Shown: positions 1 through 8,311 of the stretch, piece by piece | How the letters are laid out: each line of letters begins with the position of its first letter | Numbering within the stretch: position 1 is the first letter of the stretch | Assembly: GCA_002796325.1 (NCBI GenBank) | Contig: PCXA01000015.1 | Coordinates: 77,530-124,163 of the forward strand | Source: Deltaproteobacteria bacterium CG11_big_fil_rev_8_21_14_0_20_47_16 | GTDB taxonomy: Bacteria; UBA10199; GCA-002796325; 1-14-0-20-47-16 | Direction of reading: 5' to 3' | Length of the DNA stretch: 46,634 bases | The notes under the pieces: model-generated | Seen by the model: only the letters and a program-made list of their open reading frames with translations | Databases searched by the model: none | Told to the model about the DNA's origin: nothing | Program-made: the position numbers and the translations under genes

Positions 1-143
1 TCAGCAATCTCACCTGTGCCGTCAGGCGAACCATCATCAATAACGAGTATATCCAAGTTTAAATTTTGAGATAAAATGGATTTACAGAGACGTTCAATGT
101 TTTCACTTTCGTTGTAGGTGCACAGCAGCACTAAAGTTTTCAT
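1..143 (-). CDS. Family 2 glycosyltransferase, N-terminal fragment
   Basis: Only the first 47 residues are in the window; the gene continues beyond base 1. The translated start reads [16 protein letters not shown], then a stretch ending in [10 protein letters not shown]. The TYNE..NI and DDGSPDGTG motifs are the nucleotide-sugar binding elements of GT2 enzymes and most resemble polyprenol-phosphate mannosyltransferases (DPM1-like), which charge a lipid carrier with a sugar at the inner membrane. It is divergent from the GmhB-type phosphatase gene, fitting a surface-polysaccharide or LPS neighbourhood (inference). The exact sugar cannot be told from this fragment. Confidence 0.85.
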   Translation of the reverse strand, partial: MKTLVLLCTYNESENIERLCKSILSQNLNLDILVIDDGSPDGTGEIA

Positions 144-163
144 AATCATCTTGTATTGAATTG

Positions 164-191
164 TTTACAGATCTGACAAGATATTTATATG
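164..191 (+). promoter_or_regulatory. Candidate sigma70 promoter of the GmhB-type gene
   Basis: A TTTACA -35 box and a TATATG -10 box are separated by 16 bases. The -10 box ends 8 bases before the ATG at 200, so the predicted transcript would have essentially no leader. No Shine-Dalgarno is visible in front of that ATG, which agrees. By eye only. Confidence 0.45.
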
Positions 192-199
192 GTGTTAGC

Positions 200-739
200 A
201 TGAAAAATTTACCACAAAAACAGCGAGCAATCTTTCTAGATCGCGATGGCGTCATTAACAAATCAATTATGCGCGGTCCAAATTGGGTAGGTTCCCCGCG
301 TGAATTGCATGAGTGGCAATGGACAGATCACATCCATGAAGCTATTCGCAAACTTCATGCTGCTGGCTACCTTCTCATAGTTGTAACAAATCAACCAGAA
401 GTGCCTCGTAAGCAACTGACCATTGGGCAGCTTACAGCATTACATGAACTAATGTGCAGGGAGCTTCCTGAAATTGATGACGTTTATGCCTGCACACACG
501 ACAACGAGGATAATTGTAATTGTCGCAAGCCCAGACCTGGCATGCTTTTAGAAGCAGCAAAAAAGTGGGATATTGATTTAAAAAACTCTTGGATGATTGG
601 TGACCGAGCAAAAGATATCGAAGCAGGTAAAGCTGCGGGGTGTAAAACATGTCTCATTGAATATGGCTATACCTATCCGTGTGACCCAGATTTGACATGT
701 AAGAGCTTACTTGAATTTGTTGCTGTATTTGAAAAGTAG
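200..739 (+). CDS. gmhB: GmhB-type HAD phosphatase (heptose-bisphosphate / histidinol-phosphate phosphatase family)
   Basis: 179 aa from the ATG at 200; a TTG-initiated extension from 161 is possible but has no better ribosome site. HAD motif I is LDRDGV (D14, D16), motif II is VVTNQ, and the C-terminal motif is MIGDRAKDIEAGKAAG. A zinc-binding insert, ACTH followed by CNC, has the C-x-H...C-x-C arrangement diagnostic of GmhB-type C2 HADs. The family removes the 7-phosphate from D-glycero-D-manno-heptose 1,7-bisphosphate for LPS core or capsule heptose. The divergent glycosyltransferase supports a polysaccharide role. A histidinol-phosphatase role cannot be excluded. It ends 8 bases from the convergent tyrS stop. 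Confidence 0.88.
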   Translation: MKNLPQKQRAIFLDRDGVINKSIMRGPNWVGSPRELHEWQWTDHIHEAIRKLHAAGYLLIVVTNQPEVPRKQLTIGQLTALHELMCRELPEIDDVYACTHDNEDNCNCRKPRPGMLLEAAKKWDIDLKNSWMIGDRAKDIEAGKAAGCKTCLIEYGYTYPCDPDLTCKSLLEFVAVFEK

Positions 740-747
740 CCTTCCAT

Positions 748-1932
748 CTACTGCAACGAGAGCTTCAAAAATCGCCGCTTGCCAACTTGCAACAAATAGT
801 CCCCTTTATTGACGATACTGTGTTTTGCGTCCTTGATCACAACATCATCCACCCTTACCCCTCCCTGAGAGATGAGGCGGCGGGCTTCGCTATTGCTCTT
901 GGCAAGACCAAGCTCGGCCATCAGAATTGCCAACTCTTTAGGTGAACCATCGGATTTGATTTGCTTCTCTTCAATTTCATCTGGCTTACCCTTCTGCGCA
1001 AAAACTTGTTCAAAGTTCTTTTCTGCCTCATCGGCTGCCTGCTCTGAGTGAAAACGGGCCACCACTTCTTTGGCTAGAGCGACTTTTGCAAGCTTGGGGT
1101 GCCCTGCTTTTAGAGATTTAATTTCATCCAGCGTTTTGGTGCTGAGCAATTCATAGTAGCGCCACATTAAGTCATCTGTGATTGATAAAAGTTTACCAAA
1201 CATTTCTTGTGGGGGCTCTGTGATGCCAATGTAGTTGCCGTACGACTTGCTCATCTTCTGCACACCATCGGTGCCTTCAAGGAGTGGCATGGTGAGCAAG
1301 GCTTCGGCGGATTGGCCATACGCACGCTGAATTTCGCGAGCGACAACCAAATTAAACTTTTGATCTTGGCCACCCAATTCCACATCGGCCTTCAATGCGA
1401 CAGAGTCATAGCCTTGCAGCAATGGGTAGATGAGTTCATGCAATGACAATGGTTGCTGTTCTTTAAGACGCTTTCCAAAATCATCGCGCTCAAGAAGGCG
1501 GGCCACCGTGTATTGTGAGGTTAACTTAATAAAATCCGTTGGGGTAAACTTTGCCAGCCACTCAGTGTTAAATCGAATTTCTGTTTTGTTGCGATCCAAA
1601 ACTTTGAAGGCCTGATCAGTATATGTCTTGGCATTGGCCTTGATTTCGTCAGGTGTTAACGCAGGGCGTGTTTTGGAACGACCAGAAGGATCTCCCACGC
1701 TAGCCGTAAAATCCCCGATCAAAAAAATGACCTGGTGACCCAAGTCCTGAAACTGGCGCAACTTATGAATCAACACCATGTGACCCAAATGCAAGTCAGG
1801 TGCTGTCGGATCAAAGCCCGCCTTCACACGCAGCGGTTTCCCTGCTTTCAGCTTTTCTTTCAACTCAGCTTCACCGATCAATTCGACAGAGCCACGTTTG
1901 ATTTCATCTAATTGTTTTTCCGGTGCCATCAT
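748..1932 (-). CDS. tyrS: Tyrosyl-tRNA synthetase
   Basis: 394 aa class I aminoacyl-tRNA synthetase that charges tRNA-Tyr in the cytoplasm. The HIGH-type signature is HLGH (48-51), followed by a GDP/GRS region and the KMSKS loop at 226-230, all intact. The C-terminal ~70 residues form an S4 RNA-binding domain (SEARRLISQGGVRVD). Length and motif spacing fit the shorter bacterial TyrRS type of about 400 aa. Start: ATGATG is preceded by AGGAG with 5 bases spacing, lying across the end of the upstream phosphoesterase gene; only 2 bases separate that stop from this start. It is the last gene of the zapA-rny block and converges on gmhB. Confidence 0.97.
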   Translation of the reverse strand: MMAPEKQLDEIKRGSVELIGEAELKEKLKAGKPLRVKAGFDPTAPDLHLGHMVLIHKLRQFQDLGHQVIFLIGDFTASVGDPSGRSKTRPALTPDEIKANAKTYTDQAFKVLDRNKTEIRFNTEWLAKFTPTDFIKLTSQYTVARLLERDDFGKRLKEQQPLSLHELIYPLLQGYDSVALKADVELGGQDQKFNLVVAREIQRAYGQSAEALLTMPLLEGTDGVQKMSKSYGNYIGITEPPQEMFGKLLSITDDLMWRYYELLSTKTLDEIKSLKAGHPKLAKVALAKEVVARFHSEQAADEAEKNFEQVFAQKGKPDEIEEKQIKSDGSPKELAILMAELGLAKSNSEARRLISQGGVRVDDVVIKDAKHSIVNKGDYLLQVGKRRFLKLSLQ

Positions 1933-1934
1933 AA

Positions 1935-2726
1935 TTACTCCTGAATTTGCAGACGGCGAATGGATAACGCATGACCCGTCTTTTCATCAACTTCTAAAAT
2001 AAGACCATTAATTGCCACACCCTTATCCGCCACTTCCCAATTCTTTTCTTTGCCATCGCTCAAGAACCGCTTGATACCATCTTGGGGACGCACACCAATC
2101 ACAGAGTCATGCGGGCCCGTCATACCAATATCAGTAAGATAAGCAGTCCCTTTAGGCAGCACTTGTTCATCAGCCGTCTGCACATGGGTATGCGTGCCAT
2201 ACACACAACTCACGCGGCCATCCAAATACCAGCCCATCGATTTTTTTTCGGATGTTGTTTCGGCATGGATATCCACCACAATTATTGGTGTGGAGACATG
2301 CATGTCCGTGACCAATTGATCCACGACCGTAAATGGATTGGCATGAACGTCCCCTTCGTGCATGTGCGCACGGCCCTGCACATTTATGACGCCTACCAAC
2401 GCACCATTTTTGGCAGGGAAAACGCCAAAGCCTTTTCCAGGGCGATCACTTGGTGCATTGTGCGGACGGAGTAGATTCTTCTTTTCGGATAAGTAATTGT
2501 TAATATCGCGCTGTTCCCAAATGTGATTGCCCGATGTCATGACATCAATTGGTAGCTGTGAAAATTCGTCATAAAGCTTGGGCGAAATACCGCGCCCACC
2601 CGCCGCATTTTCAATATTAACGATGACAAAGTCAGCGTCGAGCTCTTCACGCAGTCCGGCCAATTTGGATTTCAAAATAGCCCGACCGGGACGACCAAAA
2701 ATGTCACCGATGCAGAGAATTCTCAT
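1935..2726 (-). CDS. YmdB/TIGR00282-family metallophosphoesterase
   Basis: 263 aa. It begins MRILCIGDIFGRPGR (GDIFGRPG is the family's metal motif), then NIENAAGGRGISP, MTSGNHIWE (GNH motif), VVDIHAETTSEK and YGTHTHVQTADE (final metal-binding GTHTHxxTAD), so all metal ligands look intact. The family (Bacillus YmdB; 2',3'-cAMP phosphodiesterase activity reported) is encoded next to rny in many bacteria, as here. The chosen ATG is 1 base beyond the rny stop; a longer in-frame start at 2765 would overlap rny and begins with residues unlike the family. Translation is probably coupled to rny. Confidence 0.93.
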   Translation of the reverse strand: MRILCIGDIFGRPGRAILKSKLAGLREELDADFVIVNIENAAGGRGISPKLYDEFSQLPIDVMTSGNHIWEQRDINNYLSEKKNLLRPHNAPSDRPGKGFGVFPAKNGALVGVINVQGRAHMHEGDVHANPFTVVDQLVTDMHVSTPIIVVDIHAETTSEKKSMGWYLDGRVSCVYGTHTHVQTADEQVLPKGTAYLTDIGMTGPHDSVIGVRPQDGIKRFLSDGKEKNWEVADKGVAINGLILEVDEKTGHALSIRRLQIQE

Positions 2727-2727
2727 C

Positions 2728-4296
2728 TTATTTTGCGTATTCCACTGCGCGTGTTTCGCGCACAACGGTTACTTTGATTTGACCCGGATAGGTCATTTCA
2801 TTTTGAATCTTCTTGGCAATGTCGCGTGACAATACCACCGCTTGCGCATCTGTGATTTTCTGATGATTCACAATCACACGAATTTCGCGACCCGCTTGAA
2901 TGGCGTATGCTTTGTCCACGCCTTTGAAAGAAGTACTGATATTTTCCAAATCTTCAAGGCGCTTCATGTAGGCTTCCAAGACTTCGCGGCGGGCACCCGG
3001 ACGTGCGCCGGACAACGCGTCGGCCGCGTCTACAAGTGCATCCAATGCGGATTCTTGTGGAATGTCTTCGTGGTGGGCACCGATTGCATGGCAAACTTCG
3101 GGATCTTCTTTGCACTTGCGTGCCATTTCCATGCCGATCAATGCATGCGATCCTTCCACTTCATGACTCACTGATTTACCCACGTCATGCAAGAGTCCAG
3201 CGCGGCGGGCCTTCTTCACATCCATACCCAATTCGCCGGCCATCAAGCCGCACAAAAAGCCAACGTCGATAGAGTGGCGCAGCACGTTTTGAGCATAGCT
3301 AAAGCGGTACTTGAGCATTCCCACATGTTTCACCAAATCTGGATGCATGGTGCCAAGACCTAGCTCCATAATGGCCTGTTCGCCTGCTTCTTTAATGGTG
3401 CCTTCCACTTCCTTTTCCATTTTGGCGACGATTTCTTCGATGCGTGCAGGGTGAATACGGCCATCTTGAATCAAATGTTCCAATGTACGACGTGCCACTT
3501 CACGACGAATCGGATTGAACCCTGAAAGCACAACGGCTTCTGGCGTTTCATCCACGACAATATCAATGCCAGTTGCTGCTTCGAGCGCGCGAATATTGCG
3601 CCCTTCGCGACCAATGATACGCCCCTTCATTTCTTCATTGGGCAAATGCACAGATGAAATGGAGCGCTCTGCAACATGGTCACTTGCCATACGCTCAACA
3701 GAGATACTGATGATTTTGCGCGCTTCCGCTTCTGCCTTTTCCTTGGCTTCATCGACAATAATCTTCACCTGATTGGCGGAATCCATTTTGGCGTCATCAA
3801 TCAGCGAATCAATCAACTTTTTCTTGGCTTCTTCTTGGGTGAGACCCGCTGCTTGCTCCAATGTCTTGCGGGCTTCTTGCAAGGCCTGTTGATGCTGGGC
3901 CTCAATTTGTTCGAGTTGTTTCTTACGCGCTTCTAATGCCTGCACTTCACGATGCTGCTCGGATTCACGCTTTTCAATCTGATCAAACTTCTTTTCCAAC
4001 GCCTCTTCACGCGTCATGAGGCGATTTTCAGTTTCTTGAAATTCGCGCATCTTCGTTTGAATGGTCTTTTCAAGCTCTGCACGTGCCTTGAGTTCTTTAT
4101 CGCGCACTTCCAACTCTGCTTCCTTACGCAATGACCGCGCATTGGATTCGGCTTCTTTCAAAAGCGATTCTGCTTGCACGCGGGCCGCTTGTAACCGCTG
4201 TGAGCCACCCTTTCTAAAAATCATGACGGCAAAGAAAAACCCACCAACAATACCCACAACTGCTGCACCAATTGAAACAATTACTGACATGTCCAT
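2728..4296 (-). CDS. rny: Ribonuclease Y
   Basis: 522 aa endoribonuclease that initiates mRNA decay at the inner membrane. Layout: an N-terminal transmembrane helix (about residues 3-24); a long Lys/Glu/Ala-rich coiled coil (about 30-190); a KH domain with GRIIGREGRNIRALE; then an HD domain with RRAGLLHDVGKSV and HALIGM / AIGAHHEDI. Length matches the usual ~520 aa. Start: ATG at 4296 lies 6 bases after a perfect AGGAGG (4303-4308); a GTG one codon upstream is too close to that site. RNase Y is typical of Firmicutes and delta-type proteobacteria and absent from most gammaproteobacteria, which informs the taxonomic guess. Confidence 0.97.
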   Translation of the reverse strand: MDMSVIVSIGAAVVGIVGGFFFAVMIFRKGGSQRLQAARVQAESLLKEAESNARSLRKEAELEVRDKELKARAELEKTIQTKMREFQETENRLMTREEALEKKFDQIEKRESEQHREVQALEARKKQLEQIEAQHQQALQEARKTLEQAAGLTQEEAKKKLIDSLIDDAKMDSANQVKIIVDEAKEKAEAEARKIISISVERMASDHVAERSISSVHLPNEEMKGRIIGREGRNIRALEAATGIDIVVDETPEAVVLSGFNPIRREVARRTLEHLIQDGRIHPARIEEIVAKMEKEVEGTIKEAGEQAIMELGLGTMHPDLVKHVGMLKYRFSYAQNVLRHSIDVGFLCGLMAGELGMDVKKARRAGLLHDVGKSVSHEVEGSHALIGMEMARKCKEDPEVCHAIGAHHEDIPQESALDALVDAADALSGARPGARREVLEAYMKRLEDLENISTSFKGVDKAYAIQAGREIRVIVNHQKITDAQAVVLSRDIAKKIQNEMTYPGQIKVTVVRETRAVEYAK

Positions 4297-4306
4297 CACA
4301 AACCTC

Positions 4307-4864
4307 CTAAATACGTATGACGCCGGACTCAGTTACAACCATGTGCATCCGTACATCATGCGGTTCACAGGGGACTTGGTCGATCAAACATTCATCGACA
4401 CACACCCCTACTCGGCAGCCGCTCACTTGAGGCAGATACCGGTCATAAAACCCCTTACCCAGTCCCAGCCGGCCACCTTGACGATCAAAGGCAACGCCCG
4501 GGACGATTATCAGATCGCAGCGACCAGGGTTAAGTCGCGGCGCCTTTACAGACGGTTCTAAAATACCAAATGCCCCCCGGGTCAATTCGGCGGGCTGCAG
4601 GACTTGGTAAAACGCCATGTCCTGCCCAGTCACATGCGGGAAAAAACACTGCTTCCCATCACTGCGGCAGCACTCCCAAAATGGAGAGAGATCAATTTCA
4701 TCTGGCGTTGCAGAAAACAACGCGATGTTGTGACCTGTCTGATATTCGGGCAGCTGCGTTAAACAATCTGCAACTGCCTGACTTGCCAATTGCCGTTGCT
4801 CAGGTAAAACGCCACGACGTCGATCGGCATAGCGCTTACGCAGCGATACTTTGTCTGCACTCAT
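4307..4864 (-). CDS. fau: 5-formyltetrahydrofolate cyclo-ligase
   Basis: 185 aa. It converts 5-formyl-THF to 5,10-methenyl-THF with ATP in cytoplasmic one-carbon metabolism. The N-terminal KVSLRKRYADRR supplies the conserved basic K..LR..... motif, and the C-terminal signature RLGLGKGFYDRYL is the glycine-rich phosphate/substrate loop. The position directly after 6S RNA and zapA reproduces the enteric zapA-ssrS-ygfA order. The stop is 10 bases before the rny start, so it is likely cotranscribed with rny. There is no clear Shine-Dalgarno before the ATG. Confidence 0.94.
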   Translation of the reverse strand: MSADKVSLRKRYADRRRGVLPEQRQLASQAVADCLTQLPEYQTGHNIALFSATPDEIDLSPFWECCRSDGKQCFFPHVTGQDMAFYQVLQPAELTRGAFGILEPSVKAPRLNPGRCDLIIVPGVAFDRQGGRLGLGKGFYDRYLPQVSGCRVGVCVDECLIDQVPCEPHDVRMHMVVTESGVIRI

Positions 4865-5073
4865 AATTGTGTATGGTGGAAATATTACGAAAAACGATGG
4901 ATGAAAGGCTTATGAAGTCGCGTGAATACGCATGTCGTCACCCGGATGTCCATGATGAAGGAAATCCGATAAGCTACTATTATTAAAAGTTTTTTTAACA
5001 AGTAAGTGAATGGACATGGTCACACTTTCAAAATCCTTCAAAGTTCCAATTGTTTTTCTTTAACCACCAACAA
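4865..5073 (-). other. Non-coding leader between 6S RNA and fau
   Basis: About 210 bases with no credible gene on either strand. On the minus strand there is an AT-rich stretch around 4975-5005 with a TAATAAT-like -10 candidate, which could be an independent promoter for fau-rny-ymdB-tyrS, but no good -35 pairs with it. Short copies of ATGTCCAT/ATGGACAT occur here and also inside the 6S RNA gene. In enteric bacteria the 6S RNA and ygfA are cotranscribed and processed; the same is possible here (inference). Confidence 0.3.
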
Positions 5074-5102
5074 TTTCGTTCCGTGTGCGGTACGGAACGA
5101 AA
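5074..5102. repeat. Perfect 11-bp stem-loop downstream of 6S RNA
   Basis: TTTCGTTCCGT (5074-5084), a 7-base loop, then ACGGAACGAAA (5092-5102): an exact inverted repeat. It lies about 30 bases beyond the 6S 3' end on the transcribed strand. It has no T-tract on either side, so it is not a classical intrinsic terminator. It could be an RNA-processing or protection structure for the 6S-fau transcript, or a DNA operator. Confidence 0.6.
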
Positions 5103-5131
5103 CCGTTCAAGATTAAAGCTATCAAAATTAT

Positions 5132-5318
5132 ATCCCCACCATGGCCGTGTGAACCCATTTTTTGAACCCCGTTGAACGAGGTGGGCACCCCACCCACCGC
5201 TTTAGGCTTCTCCCTTTACAGCTATGGGAGCTTGCACACCGCGATGCTTAGGCCGGGTTCCCTAAAAATGGACATCGGTCCAAAAAATAGAGCGTCCATC
5301 ACGTACCCGGCAGGGATT
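5132..5318 (-). ncRNA. ssrS: 6S RNA
   Basis: About 187 nt, placed by synteny (zapA / 6S / 5-formyl-THF cyclo-ligase) and by structure. Read on the minus strand, the 5' end ATCCCTGCC pairs with 3' GGTGGGGAT over 9 bp. An internal loop follows, then CGTG pairs with CACG. The 3' half carries GGAGAAGCCTAAAG (compare the enteric GAGAAGCCTTAAAAC), followed by a GTTCAA/GGGTTCAA hairpin region, as in the known family. 6S RNA mimics an open promoter, binds sigma70-RNA polymerase and lowers transcription in stationary phase. Ends are estimated from the terminal stem, good to about 5 bases. Confidence 0.9.
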
Positions 5319-5360
5319 TCCAATTTAAAAAAGAGCAACAACTCCGACCATTCTACAGGC

Positions 5361-5642
5361 TTACATCTGCAAATCAATAAATTCGATCATTTGCGCAATC
5401 TTTCTTTCAACCTGCTGAAATGATTGATCTTTTTTACCTTTGTATTTTAGGAATTCGTCGGCAATATTCATGGCGGCCAACAACACCACGTTCAAAGATG
5501 GCGCCGATTTGGTCTTGGAAATAATTTCGTTGATTTTTTTGTTCACCAAATTGGCGACTTCGACGACGTAATTGTCATCGGAATCGCTGCGGACCATAAA
5601 TTTTTGGCCCATGATGCTGACTTCTACGGATTTAGCTGCCAT
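5361..5642 (-). CDS. zapA: Cell division protein ZapA
   Basis: 93 aa. ZapA binds and bundles FtsZ filaments at the division site in the cytoplasm. Features: the N-terminal EVSIMGQKFMVRSD strand segment; a central VANLVNKKINEI...LNVVLLAAMNIADEFL helix; and a C-terminal coiled coil. Length and order match ZapA exactly. Start: ATG with a GGGGGAT purine tract a few bases before it. It heads the minus-strand block whose next elements are 6S RNA and fau, the same order as in E. coli. Confidence 0.93.
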   Translation of the reverse strand: MAAKSVEVSIMGQKFMVRSDSDDNYVVEVANLVNKKINEIISKTKSAPSLNVVLLAAMNIADEFLKYKGKKDQSFQQVERKIAQMIEFIDLQM

Positions 5643-5719
5643 ATCCCCCGCCTAATACTTCACTTGAAACCTGTCAAGCGAAGTCTCTATGTGACAATGG
5701 TTTTGGGGATATTTATATT

Positions 5720-6019
5720 TTATTTAGCACGTTCCACAATGCTTGGTAATGGCGGAACCGCATGAAAGAATAGCGCCATTTTGAGGACGCCTCGCATCAG
5801 ATCAAATCGTGGTAGTTGTGCAACACGACTGGCTTGGCAACTAGAGGATCTACTATAATACTCCTCAGAGGGAGGGGTATAATCTGGGCTTGAATGCCAA
5901 GCGGTATTATTATCGTACGAAGAAGGAGGGTAATTCCATTGCCCACCTTCACCTCCAGCCAGCGCAACAGCCTTGGACCATTCACTCTCAGTCAAACCAC
6001 CTTTGATATTATTGCTCAT
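5720..6019 (-). CDS. Unrecognised small protein, 99 aa
   Basis: Begins MSNNIKGGLTESEWSKAVAL. The ATG has a good AGGAG 6-7 bases upstream, so translation is credible. Residues about 30-60 are rich in Ser, Tyr, Pro, Asn and Asp (PPSSYDNN, SPDYTPPSEEYYSRSSS) and look disordered. The C-terminal third (FDLMRGVLKMALFFHAVPPLPSI) is hydrophobic and could form one amphipathic or membrane-associated helix. No signal peptide and no family recognised. It sits alone between zapA and rnr on the same strand, 77 bases before zapA. A shorter reading frame inside it in another phase is a shadow. Function unknown. Confidence 0.6.
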   Translation of the reverse strand: MSNNIKGGLTESEWSKAVALAGGEGGQWNYPPSSYDNNTAWHSSPDYTPPSEEYYSRSSSCQASRVAQLPRFDLMRGVLKMALFFHAVPPLPSIVERAK

Positions 6020-6085
6020 AACATTCTCCTATCAATTTAGTTGATAGCCCAATGATCGGCCCATCGCCAAAAAGGTTGCTTATTT

Positions 6086-8029
6086 TTACACCAACTCAAA
6101 CTCGGTTTGGCGGCGGAGCATGTCGACGGCGACGACACGAACTTTGACGACTTCGCCAATGTGGTACTCCTTTTTGGTTTTGCGGCCGACTATGGCGTGG
6201 CGGCTGGGATCGAATGTAAAACGGTCCCCGGCCATTTTTTGGAGTGGCACGGTGCCTTCGACAAAATATTCGTTTAATTCCACATAGAAACCATACTTGC
6301 TGCAGTGGGAAATGATACCAGTGAAGACCTCGCCCACGTGCTGCTGCATAAACGACGCTATATATAATGATACCATTTCGCGTTCGGCTTCCATCGCCAC
6401 ACGCTCACGGCGGGAACAATGCTTGGCCGCCACAGCCAAATCAATCCCCTTATGAAGCACTGGTTGGGGCTTTTCGCCCTTTTTGCGATCAATCACGTTG
6501 CCAAGTAAGCGGTGAATGATCAAATCGGGATAACGGCGAATCGGTGACGTGAAGTGGCAATAGCATTTGGAAGCCAAACCAAAGTGACCAATGTTACCCG
6601 GGTCGTACACGGCTTGGGCCATGGCGCGCAGGAGCATGTGATTGACGAATCGCTCTTCGGGTTTACCGTGCACTAATTTGGTGAGTCCCGAAATGTGTGT
6701 GGGTTGCATGGGGCGTGGCACTTTGGGTTTGTAACCCAGGCTGTGCATGAGATCGATTAGCATTTCAATGCGTTCTTCGCTGGGCTTGTCGTGAATACGG
6801 TAAACGCAGCCGGCTTTGGAATTAGTAAGAAAGCGTGCAACGGCTTCATTCGCCATAATCATGAGCTCTTCAATTAAGAAGTGCGCAAAGAAGCGATTGG
6901 CCTTTGCAATTTGTTCCACGTCACCTGTTGCAATATCCAATTCAATGGCAGGCTCCGGCAAGTCAAAGTCCACCGTGCCGCGATCACGGCGCATTTGGCG
7001 TAGTAACTTAGCAGCCCTTTCCAATTGGCGAATGGAATCCAACACATTGTCCGGCAAGTGCGGCATGTGACTGGTATTGCCTGTCAGAAATTCTTGAACC
7101 TGGTTGTACGTGAGGCGTGCATGACTGCGAATAATGCCGCGATAAAACTTTGTTTCTTTGATCTCGCACTTAGGCGACAGCAAAACCTCACAGACCATAG
7201 AATAGCGGTCAACATCGGGACGCAAACTACAGACATCTTCAGATAAGGCCTGGGGCAACATGGGAATACAGAAGCCAGGGAAGTACACCGACGTACCACG
7301 GCCATAGGCTTCTTCATCAAGTGGCGTGCCTGGACGAACATAGTGACTCACGTCGGCAATCGCAACCCAGATGCGAATGTCTTGACCTTCGACTTGCGCA
7401 GCAACTGCATCGTCAAAGTCCTTGGCAGTTTCACCGTCAATCGTCACCAGTGGCACACGACGCAAATCAGTACGACCATGCCCACCATGAATTTCTTCAC
7501 GCGCTTCACGTTCCGCTTCGGTAACAACATTTTCAGGGAACTCTTCTTGTAACTGATGCTCAGCAATAACAATGGCCGTTTCAGTTGCAAGGCTACCACG
7601 TTCATCCAAATGTTGAATGACTTCACCGGCAGGACCTTCACGATCATCGGCGTAATGTGTTAAGCGTAAAACAACAACATCGCCCTCTTTCAGTTTTTGA
7701 ATTGGATCAGAGGTAATGCGTACTTGCAGGCGAATGCGATCATCGTTCGGCACGAGCCACCACTTCTTTTGCTCGCGTACGACGTGACCCACAATCTGCG
7801 TAAGACCATGACCCAAGACTTCGGCCACACGCCCTTCGCGCCGACCACGAGAATCAGCGGGAGAAACCCGAACTACAACCTTATCTTTATGCCATGCACC
7901 GTTCAAAAAACGCTCTGGAATAAATACGTCAGGTAAATTTGTATCGTCGGGAATCACAAACCCATAACCATCCCGGTGTAGGGTTAAGTCCCCTTTCCAT
8001 AAGGTAGAATCAGCTTTTGCGGACACCAT
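6086..8029 (-). CDS. rnr: Ribonuclease R (RNB-family 3'-5' exoribonuclease)
   Basis: 647 aa. Processive 3'-5' exoribonuclease that degrades structured RNA and helps mRNA, rRNA and tmRNA turnover. Domain order: cold-shock domains (GDLTLHRDGYGFVIPDD...DVFIPERF and following), the RNB catalytic core with IDGETAKDFDDAV (metal-binding Asp cluster) and HFTSPIRRYPDLIIHR, and a C-terminal S1 domain (HVGEVFTGIISHCSKYGFYVEL). It is shorter than E. coli RNase R (about 813 aa): it lacks the N-terminal helix-turn-helix and the basic C-terminal tail. Start: ATG preceded by GGAGG with 4 bases spacing. It is divergent from the zinc-ribbon gene at 8124. Confidence 0.95.
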   Translation of the reverse strand: MVSAKADSTLWKGDLTLHRDGYGFVIPDDTNLPDVFIPERFLNGAWHKDKVVVRVSPADSRGRREGRVAEVLGHGLTQIVGHVVREQKKWWLVPNDDRIRLQVRITSDPIQKLKEGDVVVLRLTHYADDREGPAGEVIQHLDERGSLATETAIVIAEHQLQEEFPENVVTEAEREAREEIHGGHGRTDLRRVPLVTIDGETAKDFDDAVAAQVEGQDIRIWVAIADVSHYVRPGTPLDEEAYGRGTSVYFPGFCIPMLPQALSEDVCSLRPDVDRYSMVCEVLLSPKCEIKETKFYRGIIRSHARLTYNQVQEFLTGNTSHMPHLPDNVLDSIRQLERAAKLLRQMRRDRGTVDFDLPEPAIELDIATGDVEQIAKANRFFAHFLIEELMIMANEAVARFLTNSKAGCVYRIHDKPSEERIEMLIDLMHSLGYKPKVPRPMQPTHISGLTKLVHGKPEERFVNHMLLRAMAQAVYDPGNIGHFGLASKCYCHFTSPIRRYPDLIIHRLLGNVIDRKKGEKPQPVLHKGIDLAVAAKHCSRRERVAMEAEREMVSLYIASFMQQHVGEVFTGIISHCSKYGFYVELNEYFVEGTVPLQKMAGDRFTFDPSRHAIVGRKTKKEYHIGEVVKVRVVAVDMLRRQTEFELV

Positions 8030-8123
8030 GAAGCCTCCAAAGAAATGTTTGCCAAACTAAAAGAACTACGCTAGGCGCGTACCACATTTTTAATCCGTGA
8101 TGTTAGATTTTTCGGAGGGGAAT

Positions 8124-8303
8124 ATGGGATTGAGAGATCGAGAAGAAGAAGAAGATGCATGCCCAAACTGTGGTCAGCTAACCGAAGGTGAATCGGTTTG
8201 CCCCAATTGTGGTGCCATTTTGGGTGATGGTGAAGATGATGACGAGCTCAATGGCTTCGATGACGACGATGATGACGACGACTTCGAAGACGACGACGCT
8301 TAA
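8124..8303 (+). CDS. Small acidic zinc-ribbon protein, 59 aa
   Basis: Begins MGLRDREEEEDACPNCG. Two CPNCG knuckles (CPNC...CPNC, 13 residues apart) make a zinc-ribbon fold. The remainder is an extreme Asp/Glu tail (runs of 8 Asp). Start: the ATG at 8124 follows GGAGGGG; upstream in-frame starts lack a ribosome site. Function unknown; acidic tails of this kind suggest interaction with basic proteins, RNA polymerase or metal ions (inference). It lies 8 bases before a tRNA-Leu gene, so the two are probably on one transcript. Confidence 0.75.
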   Translation: MGLRDREEEEDACPNCGQLTEGESVCPNCGAILGDGEDDDELNGFDDDDDDDDFEDDDA

Positions 8304-8311
8304 GTAAATCA

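Noticed and set aside
2082-2474. 130-aa plus-strand reading frame opposite the YmdB-type gene
   Set aside because: Fully antisense to a conserved metallophosphoesterase; His/Arg-rich shadow.
4061-4561. 166-aa plus-strand reading frame across rny and fau
   Set aside because: It lies antisense to two well-supported genes, has no ribosome site and no recognisable motif; a shadow of their codon use.
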